A stretch of DNA of 64,000 bases from the NCBI GenBank assembly GCA_002390675.1, contig DGPZ01000019.1, positions 10,329 through 74,328 of the forward strand, written 5' to 3'. Below, in pieces: positions 16,726 to 25,133 of the stretch; the first letter of the stretch is position 1, and each line of letters begins with the position of its first letter. The translations under genes were made by a program, and so were the position numbers. The notes below the pieces were generated by a model. That model was not told where the DNA came from and searched no databases. It saw only the letters and a list, made by a program, of their open reading frames with translations. The stretch is from Deltaproteobacteria bacterium UBA4427 (GTDB lineage: Bacteria; Myxococcota_A; UBA9160; UBA4427).

Positions 16726-17541
16726 ATGAGTGACGAAGCTATTATCTTTGAAGTGGATGACGATGGTGTGGCGCTGATCACGCTGAATCGGCCGGACCAG
16801 ATGAATGCTTGCTCGGAGGCGCTTCTTGACCAGCTGACCGCTGCATACCGGCGTTGCGACGAAGATGATTCGATTCGCGCGGTTGTCGTCACCGGGGCCG
16901 GCCGAGCGTTTTGCGCTGGCGCGGACATGAGCGACGCGGAGAACACCTTCTCCGGAAGCGGCATGGACGGCTTTAGTGCTGCCGCGACCGGAATGCCCGC
17001 CTTCAGGATTCGAAAGCTCGTGGTCGCCGCCGTGAATGGACACGCGATCGGGCTTGGGATGACGCTCGCCATGCAATGCGATGTCCGCATTTTTGCCGTT
17101 GAAGGCAAATACGGGATCGTCCAGGTGCGACGCGGCGTGATGGGCGACGCGTATTCCCATTGGACGATGGTGCGGCTCGTGGGATTGGCCAAGGCTGCGG
17201 AAATCATGCTCACGGGTAAGACATTCAAAGGCAACGAGATCGAGCGCCTTGGCATTGCGAGTCAGGTGCTCCCCTCTGTGGAGGTTTTGCCCGCCGCCTT
17301 GGCGCTCGCGCGGGACACCGCTATCCACGCGGCTCCGCTCTCCGTCGCGGTTTCAAAAAAGTTGCTTTGGGAGTCCAGCGAACTCAGCGCCGAGCAAGTT
17401 GAACAAAAGGAAACCGAGCTTCATAAGGTCGTTATGACCTCGCCCGACGCGATAGAGGGTCCGGTATCTCATGCGCAAAAGCGTGCCCCCGAATGGCAGG
17501 GCCGACTTTCTACCGATTGGCCTGAATGGCCGATTAGTTAG
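16726..17541 (+). CDS. Enoyl-CoA hydratase/isomerase (crotonase) family protein
   Basis: 271 residues with crotonase-fold signatures: LITLNRPDQMNACSEAL, the first oxyanion-hole segment GRAFCAGADMSD, and VNGHAIGLGMTLAMQCDVRI around the second. The two catalytic glutamates of classical enoyl-CoA hydratase (E144/E164 in rat) are not obvious: the equivalent stretch reads YGIVQVRRGVMGDAYSHWTM, so the reaction may be isomerisation or another crotonase chemistry. The C-terminal third (LSAEQVEQKETELHKVVMTS) resembles the bacterial EchA type. It stands alone, convergent with an aldo/keto reductase gene 33 bases away. Confidence 0.85.
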   Translation: MSDEAIIFEVDDDGVALITLNRPDQMNACSEALLDQLTAAYRRCDEDDSIRAVVVTGAGRAFCAGADMSDAENTFSGSGMDGFSAAATGMPAFRIRKLVVAAVNGHAIGLGMTLAMQCDVRIFAVEGKYGIVQVRRGVMGDAYSHWTMVRLVGLAKAAEIMLTGKTFKGNEIERLGIASQVLPSVEVLPAALALARDTAIHAAPLSVAVSKKLLWESSELSAEQVEQKETELHKVVMTSPDAIEGPVSHAQKRAPEWQGRLSTDWPEWPIS

Positions 17542-17574
17542 TCAGACGTTAGGCGTTCCATCACTCGTCGGCTG

Positions 17575-18462
17575 CTAAATCGCGTCACTGATACCGCGCT
17601 CGAAGAGTGGCTCAATCCCCATCGATTCAACATCTTGCGCCATGTCAGTATCCGCGGGGGAATCGGAGACGCTCGTGAATTGTGATGCGGCGGTAAGCGT
17701 CGCTTCCAGGAGACCGCCGTCGCTCGAGCTGTTGAGAAAAACGTCCTCGCGTGAGAGCACCCAATGCACGGCACGCGTCAGCGCCTCTACATCGCGGATC
17801 GGCTCGTACCAGCTGAACCTCCGCTGCGTCTCGCTCTGCCAGCGTCGGCGAGCGATCGATTTGATCGTCTGCAAAGCCACGCCACGCTCGGCGCATGTGC
17901 TCGCGAGCAGCTCGAAATCCTTCGCGTATTCCGGCTGGGCCATCATCGAATAGTTGTACGGAGCGAGCACCGAAGTGAAATCGTATTCCGCAAGGCTCCG
18001 TAAATGAAACGCCGGCGCGAAAGTGCCATGCCCCGTAACACCGATATGCCGCACCAATCCCTCATCCCTGGCCTGGATCAGCGCCTCCAGCGCACCGCCG
18101 GGCCCCATGGCCGTGAGCCATCCATCCTCGTCCGTGAGGTTGTGCAGCTGGATCATGTCGACAAAATCGACGCCCATACGCTCGAGAGAGCGTTCCAAGC
18201 TGGCCCGTGCCTCGGGCCCTTCGCGGTCTCCGGTCTTGGTCGCTAGAAAAACGCGATCCCTGTTCAGCATCAGCCAACCCGCCAGGTTCAGCTCGGATTC
18301 GCCATAGCTGGCCGCTGTGTCGATGTGATTGATGCCGGCAGCCTCAATCGTCGCGAGCGTTTTCTCAACCCGCTCGGGCTTCATCATGGCCAGGGCCGCG
18401 GCCCCGAACAGAATCCGAGAGCTGTCGAAGCCGGTGCGCCCGAAAGGCTGTCTAGTAATCAT
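17575..18462 (-). CDS. Aldo/keto reductase
   Basis: 295 residues, (beta/alpha)8 NADPH-dependent oxidoreductase. The catalytic tetrad is recognisable: Asp and Tyr in INHIDTAASYGES, Lys in FLATKTGDR and His in DMIQLHNLTDE. The N-terminus QPFGRTGFDSSRILFGAAAL is typical of the prokaryotic branch related to YdhF/Tas-like enzymes. A cysteine and charged residues replace the usual C-terminal NADP loop motifs, so cofactor choice is not assured. No operon partner; the start ATG is followed by about 230 bases of intergenic DNA before lon. Substrate unknown. Confidence 0.9.
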   Translation of the reverse strand: MITRQPFGRTGFDSSRILFGAAALAMMKPERVEKTLATIEAAGINHIDTAASYGESELNLAGWLMLNRDRVFLATKTGDREGPEARASLERSLERMGVDFVDMIQLHNLTDEDGWLTAMGPGGALEALIQARDEGLVRHIGVTGHGTFAPAFHLRSLAEYDFTSVLAPYNYSMMAQPEYAKDFELLASTCAERGVALQTIKSIARRRWQSETQRRFSWYEPIRDVEALTRAVHWVLSREDVFLNSSSDGGLLEATLTAASQFTSVSDSPADTDMAQDVESMGIEPLFERGISDAI

Positions 18463-18540
18463 GGGCAGAGTCTAGCGACCGCAAGAAAGTCGACGAGAAC
18501 CTCGATTTAGATGAATATTTTCAATCGCTTGCGGCATCTA

Positions 18541-18552
18541 CACGAATTCGTG
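18541..18552. repeat. Perfect 12-base palindrome upstream of lon
   Basis: CACGAATTCGTG is fully self-complementary and lies 41 bases before a TTGACC box in the intergenic region between the divergent aldo/keto reductase and lon genes. The position is compatible with a dimeric regulator, but no known heat-shock operator (CIRCE) is matched. Confidence 0.35.
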
Positions 18553-18592
18553 CCGATTCCTGTCATTTTGCCTAGCTCCTCCTTTTGGCCGG

Positions 18593-18620
18593 TTGACCTC
18601 GACCGTCCGCTGCTTACGTT
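18593..18620 (+). promoter_or_regulatory. Possible sigma70-type promoter of lon
   Basis: TTGACC (18593-18598) and TACGTT (18615-18620) are separated by 16 bases. The -35 is good and the -10 is weak. No convincing sigma32 pair (CTTGAA with CCCCAT) was found in the 228-base gap. Confidence 0.3.
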
Positions 18621-18627
18621 GACGCCT

Positions 18628-18648
18628 GCTTCGGGGCGACCCCGGAGC
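18628..18648 (+). repeat. Hairpin in the lon leader
   Basis: GCTTCGGGG (18628-18636) pairs with CCCCGGAGC (18640-18648) around the loop CGA, a nine-pair stem with one T-G wobble. It lies between the candidate promoter and the GTG start, so it would sit in the 5' leader of the message and could tune translation or stability. Confidence 0.5.
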
Positions 18649-18690
18649 GCCGCGTCGGCTTGAACCGAACCGCGGCAGAACGGGAGTTCC

Positions 18691-21144
18691 GTGTCCGACG
18701 AAGAACGCAACGACGACGATTCCAGCCAGAATGAAGGCGACCGCCAGGGAAGCGCGAGTGATATCGCATCCTTGATCGTGGAAGTCCCCGGCTCCGATGT
18801 CATCGAGGTGCCTGCAGACCTCCCCGTGCTCCCAGTCCGTGACGTGGTCGTTTACCCCGGCGTGACCATGCCTTTGGCAATTGGGCGCGAACGCTCCCTC
18901 GCAGCCTTGGACGACGCGGGCCAAGACGGATTTCTGCTCGTCGTATCCCAGCGCGATCCGATGACCGAGGATCCCGCACTCGAAGATCTCTACGAGGTCG
19001 GCACGATCGTTCGTGTCATGCGCATCATAGACGCTCGACGCGAAGGTAAGCAGGCGCTCGTCGTAGGCATCGCTCGTGCGGTCATGACCCGCACCGTCGC
19101 GACGCAGCCTGCCCTGCGAATGCAAATTCGGCCCCTCATCGAAAACGACGAGACCACACCGCAACTCGAGGCGGCATGGCGTCGTGTCGTGATGCTCGCG
19201 CAGCGAATTGTCGGGCTCCGCGAGGATATGCCCGACGAATGGAAAGCCTTCATTCAGGGAATTCCGACACCCGGCATACTGGCCGACCTTGTCGCCTCGA
19301 ATATCGCGCTGACAGCGAAACAGAAAATTGAATTACTTGCGGAAGCAGATCCCGAAACGCGCCTTGCTCTCGTCGAAGCGCACCTCGAAAAAGAAGTCAC
19401 GATCGCCGAGACCCAGCGCAACCTAACAGACGAAGCCGGCGGCGAAACCGATCCGAAGCGGCGCGAGAAGATGCTTAGACGGCGTATGCGCGAGATCCAA
19501 AAAGAGATCGGCGAAACCGACGCAGGAGCGCGCGAAGTCGACGATTTACGCGAAAGCCTTGAAGCCCTTGACCTCCCCGAGGAAGCGCAGACGCTGGCCG
19601 ATCGTGAACTCCGCCGTCTATCCTCCCTGCCCCAACATGCCCCGGATCGACATCTGATCAGAACCTATCTCGACTGGATGGTCGATCTGCCGTGGAACAC
19701 ACGGACGGACGATGATCTCGACCTTCATCAGGCACGCGAAATTCTTGACGCGGACCATCACGGCCTCAAAGAGGTCAAAGATCGCATCCTTGAATTCCTT
19801 TCCGTTCGGAAGCTCGCTCCCGATGCACAGGCTCCGATCCTCTGCTTCGTCGGACCGCCCGGCGTCGGCAAGACGTCTCTCGGAAAGTCGATCGCTCGCT
19901 GCATGGGTCGCAACTTCACGCGCGCTTCCCTCGGCGGCGTGCGAGACGAAGCCGAAATCCGTGGACATCGCCGGACCTACGTCGGCTCGATGCCCGGTCG
20001 CGTCCTTCAAAGCTTGAAGCGGGCGGGTTCCAAGAACCCCGTCTTCCTGCTCGACGAAATCGACAAGGTCGGCTCCGATTTCCGCGGCGACCCAAGCTCG
20101 GCGCTCCTAGAAGTCCTCGACCCCGAACAAAATAATGCCTTCTCCGACCACTACATCGAAGCACCTTTTGATCTTTCTAGTGTCTTGTTTATCGCCACCG
20201 CGAATACCCTCTCGACGATTCCCGCGGCCCTGCTCGACCGCATGGAGGTCATCGAACTCGCCGGCTATACCGAGCGCGAGAAGCTGGTCATCGCCGAAAA
20301 GTTCCTAGTGCCACGACAGCTCGAAGCGCACGGTCTCGAAGCCAATCAGGTCACGATCAGCGAAGCGGCACTTGACCGCATCATCGTCGAGTACACCCGC
20401 GAAGCCGGTGTTCGAAACCTAGAGCGCAACGTGGCAACGCTCATGCGAAAATGCGCGCGCAGAGTTTCAGAGGACCGCGAACTCATCATCGCCGTCGACC
20501 CCGACTTCGTATCCAAGGCCCTCGGCGCACCGCCCCACCTTTCCGAGACTGCGGAAGAAGTCGCGCTCCCAGGAGTAGCCGTTGGCCTCGCAGTGACTGC
20601 CCACGGCGGCGATATTCTCTTCGTTGAGGCCGCACGCAACCTCGGTGGCAAGGGCATTCGCCTCCGCCTCACGGGCCAGCTAGGCGATGTCATGAAGGAA
20701 TCTGCAGAGGCCGCGCTCTCCTGGGTACGCTCGCATGCCAAAGAACTTGGCCTTAGCGAAGAGGCCCTCGCCCCAGGCGAAATTCATCTTCATGTCCCTG
20801 CCGGCGCGGTACCAAAAGATGGCCCCTCTGCTGGCGTTGCGCTCGTCACGGCACTCGTGTCTCTCCTGTCCAACCGGAGCGCCCCGAGTCATGTCGCCAT
20901 GACCGGCGAAATTTCGCTTCGAGGACGCGTGCTGCCGGTCGGCGGCATCAAGGGCAAGCTTCTCGCCGCCAGTCGTGCAGGGATCGATACGGTCGTAATT
21001 CCTAAACGAAACAAGAAGGACCTCGCTGAGGTCCCAGATGAAGTGAAAGCGAACCTCGGAATTCATCTAGTGGACACAATCGACGAGGCGCTATCGCTGA
21101 CACTCGGTGGACTACTCGACACTAATCCGCCAACGTCCGCCTGA
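18691..21144 (+). CDS. lon: ATP-dependent Lon protease (first copy)
   Basis: 817 residues with full LonA architecture: N-terminal substrate domain (PADLPVLPVRDVVVYPGVTM), helical middle, AAA+ module with Walker A GPPGVGKTSLGK and FLLDEIDK, and protease domain with catalytic Ser713 in PKDGPSAGV and Lys756 in GGIKGKLLAA. It degrades damaged and regulatory proteins in the cytoplasm. The GTG start at 18691 is supported by GGGAG seven bases upstream. A second complete LonA is at 44928-47345 next to hsp20 and dnaK. Because the other copy sits with chaperones, this stand-alone copy may be the housekeeping or developmental one; that split is inference from context. Confidence 0.96.
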   Translation: MSDEERNDDDSSQNEGDRQGSASDIASLIVEVPGSDVIEVPADLPVLPVRDVVVYPGVTMPLAIGRERSLAALDDAGQDGFLLVVSQRDPMTEDPALEDLYEVGTIVRVMRIIDARREGKQALVVGIARAVMTRTVATQPALRMQIRPLIENDETTPQLEAAWRRVVMLAQRIVGLREDMPDEWKAFIQGIPTPGILADLVASNIALTAKQKIELLAEADPETRLALVEAHLEKEVTIAETQRNLTDEAGGETDPKRREKMLRRRMREIQKEIGETDAGAREVDDLRESLEALDLPEEAQTLADRELRRLSSLPQHAPDRHLIRTYLDWMVDLPWNTRTDDDLDLHQAREILDADHHGLKEVKDRILEFLSVRKLAPDAQAPILCFVGPPGVGKTSLGKSIARCMGRNFTRASLGGVRDEAEIRGHRRTYVGSMPGRVLQSLKRAGSKNPVFLLDEIDKVGSDFRGDPSSALLEVLDPEQNNAFSDHYIEAPFDLSSVLFIATANTLSTIPAALLDRMEVIELAGYTEREKLVIAEKFLVPRQLEAHGLEANQVTISEAALDRIIVEYTREAGVRNLERNVATLMRKCARRVSEDRELIIAVDPDFVSKALGAPPHLSETAEEVALPGVAVGLAVTAHGGDILFVEAARNLGGKGIRLRLTGQLGDVMKESAEAALSWVRSHAKELGLSEEALAPGEIHLHVPAGAVPKDGPSAGVALVTALVSLLSNRSAPSHVAMTGEISLRGRVLPVGGIKGKLLAASRAGIDTVVIPKRNKKDLAEVPDEVKANLGIHLVDTIDEALSLTLGGLLDTNPPTSA

Positions 21145-21248
21145 CGCAGAGTCAGCAATTCACTAGGTGAGGCGACCTACGTTCTAGGACGTCAAAAATC
21201 GCACAGTCTCGTTCGTATCGCGGCCCAATTCTTTCGCGCCCGCCGCCA

Positions 21249-22493
21249 ATGTCGCGGTCACATAATGCTAGGATCCCGACGTTGAAGGTAGCCCTCGTAC
21301 ACGACTGGCTGGTTGGCTATCGCGGTGGGGAGCGTGTTCTCCACCACTTAGCGAGCCGCTTTCCGGACGCAGATCTGTACACGCTGGTCCACGAACCAGG
21401 GTCGGTGCCGGAGGAGATCGAAGCGCGATCGATTCACACGAGCGTGCTCGACCGGATCCCTGGAAGCGGGAAGCATTACCGGAAATTCTTGCCGCTCTTT
21501 CCCTGGGCCATTCGTCGCTTCGACTTCACAGGGTACGACCTCGTCCTGTCCACCAGTCACGCCGTCGCGAAGAGCGTTCGCGTCCCGCCGGGCGTCGCTC
21601 ACGTGGACTACTGCTTCACGCCCATGCGATACGTCTGGGACCATGTCGATACCTACGTGGGCCAGGGCTCCAGACGCGTCCTCGCAGGGCCTCTGATCAA
21701 GGGGCTCCGGCGTTTCGATGTACGCACGAGTTGCGAAGAATCGGTCACGCGCTTCGTTGCGATCTCAACGGACATCGCCGAACGAATCCATCGGCACTAC
21801 GGCAGAACGGCGCGTGTGGTGGCTCCGCCCGTCGACCTCTCCTGGATCCAAGCGGCCGAGACTCCTGCGGAAGACTTCTATCTGCTGGTCGGCGGCTTCG
21901 TGCCCTACAAGCGAGAGGCCCTCGCCATAGAGGCTTTCCGCCGCCTCGGACGTCGACTCGTCGTCGTCGGTGACGGGCCGATGCGGGCCCGGGTCGAGCG
22001 CGACGCACCGGAGCACATCGAATTCCTCGGGCGCGTCTCCGATGAGGCCCTGGCGGATCTCTACCGGCGTGCACGCGCCTTGATCTATCCACAGCACGAA
22101 GATTTTGGACTCGTTGCAGTCGAGGCGCAGGGCGCTGGCCGTCCCGTGATCGGATTCGGTCGAGGAGGCCTTGTCGATACGGTGCGACCGTACGTTGCTC
22201 AGGAGGGCGTCACGCCGGATTCAGTCGGGTTTGATGCGACGGGCGTATTTTTTCACGAGCAGACGCCCGAGGCAATCTGTGAAGCTGTCACGCGCTTTGA
22301 AGAGGTCGAAGCGTATTTCGATCCGCCCGCATTGCGGCGCTGGGCAGAAAGCTTTTCGCCGGCGCGCTTCGATGCAGAACTCGACTTAGAAGTCGCAGCT
22401 GCATTAACACGGGCTCGCGCTCCGCGGCCGAGAGAGCCCTTCCCCACTCTGACAAAGCCGCGATCCGGACAGTCCCTGGAGTCGACGAGATGA
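21249..22493 (+). CDS. Glycosyltransferase, GT4 family
   Basis: 414 residues, two Rossmann domains of the GT-B fold. N-terminal KVALVHDWLVGYRGGERVLH is the usual acceptor-domain start, and the donor-binding C-terminal half carries LVGGFVPYKREALAIEAFR, RLVVVGDGP and HEDFGLVAVEAQGAGRPVIG (E-x7-E motif). Likely adds a hexose to a lipid-linked surface polysaccharide. ATG 21249 is the first start; TTG at 21282 directly before KVALVHD, with AGGA upstream, would remove 11 residues and is equally plausible. The stop overlaps the next start (ATGA), so it is translationally coupled to the DegT aminotransferase. Confidence 0.92.
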   Translation: MSRSHNARIPTLKVALVHDWLVGYRGGERVLHHLASRFPDADLYTLVHEPGSVPEEIEARSIHTSVLDRIPGSGKHYRKFLPLFPWAIRRFDFTGYDLVLSTSHAVAKSVRVPPGVAHVDYCFTPMRYVWDHVDTYVGQGSRRVLAGPLIKGLRRFDVRTSCEESVTRFVAISTDIAERIHRHYGRTARVVAPPVDLSWIQAAETPAEDFYLLVGGFVPYKREALAIEAFRRLGRRLVVVGDGPMRARVERDAPEHIEFLGRVSDEALADLYRRARALIYPQHEDFGLVAVEAQGAGRPVIGFGRGGLVDTVRPYVAQEGVTPDSVGFDATGVFFHEQTPEAICEAVTRFEEVEAYFDPPALRRWAESFSPARFDAELDLEVAAALTRARAPRPREPFPTLTKPRSGQSLESTR

Positions 22494-23665
22494 GCGACCA
22501 CAAACGCATTCCTATGCTCGATCTCGTCGCGCAGCACGCAGAGATCGAAGAAGAATTGCTCGACGGCTTTGCCGAAGTCCTTGCTAGCGGACGCTTCGTA
22601 TTAGGCTCGCAGGTCGAGACCTTTGAAACGGAACTCGCAAAACTCTGCGACGCCCGCCAGGCGGTGTCATGCAACTCAGGGACCGATGCGCTCTGGCTCG
22701 CACTCCGCGCATTAGGCATCGGCGTAGGCGATGCTGTGCTCTGCCCCGCCTACTCTTTTTTCGCAACCGCCGCGACGATCGCTCGCGTGGGCGCCACGCC
22801 GATCTTCGTCGACATCGACCCTCTGACACTGAACATGGATCCCGAAGATGCGATTCGTCGCGCTGAGAGCATCCCTAATTTGCGTGCCGTCATGACCGCG
22901 GACCTCTTCGGCCAAATCTGCGAACTCGGCCCCCTGGAGGCTTATTGCGCAGAGCATAATCTCCCGATCATTGAGGATGCCGCGCAATCCATCGGCGCGA
23001 TCGACTTGGGCGGAAAACCAGTTGGCGAACGCGCGCACGTCGCCTGCTTCAGCTTCTATCCCACGAAGAATCTCGGCGCCCTCGGCGATGCCGGCGGCCT
23101 AGTCACCGGCGACAGCGCACTCAGCGAGCGAATCGCGAAACTCCGCATCCACGGCGAAGACGAGCCCGGTCTCTATCACGAGCTTGGAGTCAATTCGCGC
23201 ATGGACGCGCTCCAGGCCGTTGCACTTTCGATCAAGCTCCGACATCTGGAGCGCTGGACCCGGGCGAGACGCGAGCGAGCGCTTCACTACGATGCCCTAT
23301 TCGCATCTCGTGGTGCTGTCTCGGGAGATGCCTCCCTGTCGGATGGCAACCTGTCCCTACGCACATCGCCGCCGCTGCCCGAACCCGGCCGCCACACCTA
23401 CCACCGGTACATCGTGCGCGTCCCCAAAGACAAGCGCGCCGCTCTCATCGCAGCGCTGGACCAGCAGGGCATTGCCAGCGAAATTTACTACCCGCGCGGA
23501 CTTCATCAACAGCCCGCTCTCGCCGACTTTGCTCCGCGCGAGGGGCTGCCGCAAACGGAGCGCGCGACCTGCGAAACCCTCGCACTGCCACTCTACCCGG
23601 AGCTCGAATTCGACGATATCGAACGAGTCGTCGACACAATCAGCGAGACGCTCAAAATCCTGTAG
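22490..23665 (+). CDS. DegT/DnrJ/EryC1/StrS family sugar aminotransferase
   Basis: 391 residues, PLP fold type I. The phosphate and ring-binding block CNSGTDALWLALRALGI, the aspartate in IIEDAAQSIGA and the Schiff-base lysine K193 in FSFYPTKNLGALGD are all present. These enzymes transaminate a keto group on a nucleotide sugar, giving amino sugars for O-antigen or capsule. The family start PMLDLVAQHAEIEEEL is well formed. Coupled by ATGA to the preceding GT4 gene; convergent with the sugar-transferase gene, which ends 23 bases away. The exact sugar cannot be deduced, because no dehydratase or epimerase gene is in the window. Confidence 0.93.
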   Translation: MSDHKRIPMLDLVAQHAEIEEELLDGFAEVLASGRFVLGSQVETFETELAKLCDARQAVSCNSGTDALWLALRALGIGVGDAVLCPAYSFFATAATIARVGATPIFVDIDPLTLNMDPEDAIRRAESIPNLRAVMTADLFGQICELGPLEAYCAEHNLPIIEDAAQSIGAIDLGGKPVGERAHVACFSFYPTKNLGALGDAGGLVTGDSALSERIAKLRIHGEDEPGLYHELGVNSRMDALQAVALSIKLRHLERWTRARRERALHYDALFASRGAVSGDASLSDGNLSLRTSPPLPEPGRHTYHRYIVRVPKDKRAALIAALDQQGIASEIYYPRGLHQQPALADFAPREGLPQTERATCETLALPLYPELEFDDIERVVDTISETLKIL

Positions 23666-23688
23666 CGAACGTTAGGTCGCTGCTCGGT

Positions 23689-25074
23689 TTAATACCCGCG
23701 ACCGCCTCGAGAGAGCGTCATCACCAGAATTCGAACGTCTAGCAAGAACGACCATTTCTGGATGTAGTAGAGATCATGCTCCACCCGCTCATGAATCGAC
23801 GTGTCACCGCGCCAGCCATGGACCTGCGCCCATCCTGTCATCCCCGCGCGCACTTTGTGGCGCAGCATGTAGCCGGGAATCTCGCGCCGAAAATTCTCGA
23901 TGTACGTCGGCTGTTCGGGGCGCGGTCCTACCAGACTCATATCTCCTCGTAAGACGTTAAAGAGCTGGGGGAGTTCGTCGAAGCTGTTTCGGCGCATCCA
24001 GCGTCCGAAGCGCGTCCTTCGAGGGTCGTCATCAGTCGTCCAACCCGGCCCCTCTTGTTCGGCGTCCTGCTTCATAGACCGAAATTTGAGCATCTCGAAA
24101 ACGCGACCATCGTGTCCCATCCGTGACTGGCGGTAGAAAATCGGACGACCGGAGCTAACTAAAACACCTACCCCAAGACCCACTAACAGCGGAGAAAGCG
24201 CGCAAATCAAAGAAGCGCTCCCCAGCAAATCGAAGGTGCGCTTGCCGAGTGCGGCCCAACCGAACAGGGCCGTCTCCTGCATGCCGATCACCGGAATCCC
24301 GTCGAAGCTCTCGACAGAACTCCGCAAGTTGAATCCGTGCAACAAATCCGGGACGATCTTCACGTTCACTACTTCGTCGGAAAGTTCCGCGGCGACCTTT
24401 TCGAACCGCTCGGACTCGTGACGCGAGAGCGCAATAATTACTTGATCGACTCGACTGGCGCTAAGAATCGATTTTAACTCGGAATAGCCGCCGATCAGTG
24501 GCACCCCGGCAACCGCGCCTCCGATCGCGCCGTCTGCAACCACGCCGATCATCCGCAGACCGGCATCGGGCCGGGCAACGATACGCGAAACTACGTTCTC
24601 GGCGACTGAACCTGAACCGACGACGAGCACATAGCGAAGGTTCATGCCCCTCAGCCTAAGGCGACGCAGGGCCATACGGATCGTCGATCGAAGTGCGATC
24701 ACCGCAAGCGGCGCCATCACAGCAAAGAGCCCGAGCACGCCGCGGGAGTAGGAGTAGTTGCGCGCGAAGAACGTAATCGCCGTCAGCAGCACTAGCGCCA
24801 TCGCTGTTGATCGCACGATCGCCGCTACCTCTCCGAGCGAAGAGTCCATACGCCTTGCCTCGTAGAGGCCATTTGAACGGAACAAAAGCAAGAAGAGCGG
24901 GACAATCAGTGCGAGGGCGTAGAGATAGGGTTCGGGCGCCGGTATGCCCAGGGGCGTTGCCAATCCGCTGTCAAAGCGAATCGCGTACGCAGCAAGCCAC
25001 GCCAAGGCAATCAACGCGCCGTCCGCCGCGCCCATGATCGTGCGGAATACTTCGCTGTGTCGGTAAAGCATAAA
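23689..25074 (-). CDS. Polyprenyl-phosphate sugar-1-phosphate transferase (initiating exopolysaccharide enzyme)
   Basis: 461 residues of the WcaJ/EpsL type. Four or five hydrophobic segments in the first ~150 residues are followed by a CoA-binding-like/Rossmann region (YVLVVGSGSVAENVV), then the catalytic bacterial sugar-transferase domain: KRTFDLLGSASLI, RMGHDGRVFEMLKFRSM, DELPQLFNVLRGDMSLVGPR and GMTGWAQVHGWRGD. It transfers a sugar-1-phosphate to undecaprenyl phosphate in the inner membrane, starting repeat-unit assembly. ATG 25072-25074 (MLYRHSEVFRTI) is chosen: CCGGA lies just upstream, and earlier in-frame residues up to 25227 overlap the neighbouring gene and look non-coding. Wzx and Wzy are absent from the window. 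Confidence 0.93.
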   Translation of the reverse strand, partial: FMLYRHSEVFRTIMGAADGALIALAWLAAYAIRFDSGLATPLGIPAPEPYLYALALIVPLFLLLFRSNGLYEARRMDSSLGEVAAIVRSTAMALVLLTAITFFARNYSYSRGVLGLFAVMAPLAVIALRSTIRMALRRLRLRGMNLRYVLVVGSGSVAENVVSRIVARPDAGLRMIGVVADGAIGGAVAGVPLIGGYSELKSILSASRVDQVIIALSRHESERFEKVAAELSDEVVNVKIVPDLLHGFNLRSSVESFDGIPVIGMQETALFGWAALGKRTFDLLGSASLICALSPLLVGLGVGVLVSSGRPIFYRQSRMGHDGRVFEMLKFRSMKQDAEQEGPGWTTDDDPRRTRFGRWMRRNSFDELPQLFNVLRGDMSLVGPRPEQPTYIENFRREIPGYMLRHKVRAGMTGWAQVHGWRGDTSIHERVEHDLYYIQKWSFLLDVRILVMTLSRGGRGY

Positions 25075-25133
25075 GTTTCCGGACTCCCATGTCCGGGGTG
25101 AGCGTGCCAGAAAAACATTCGAATCGCAGCGCC

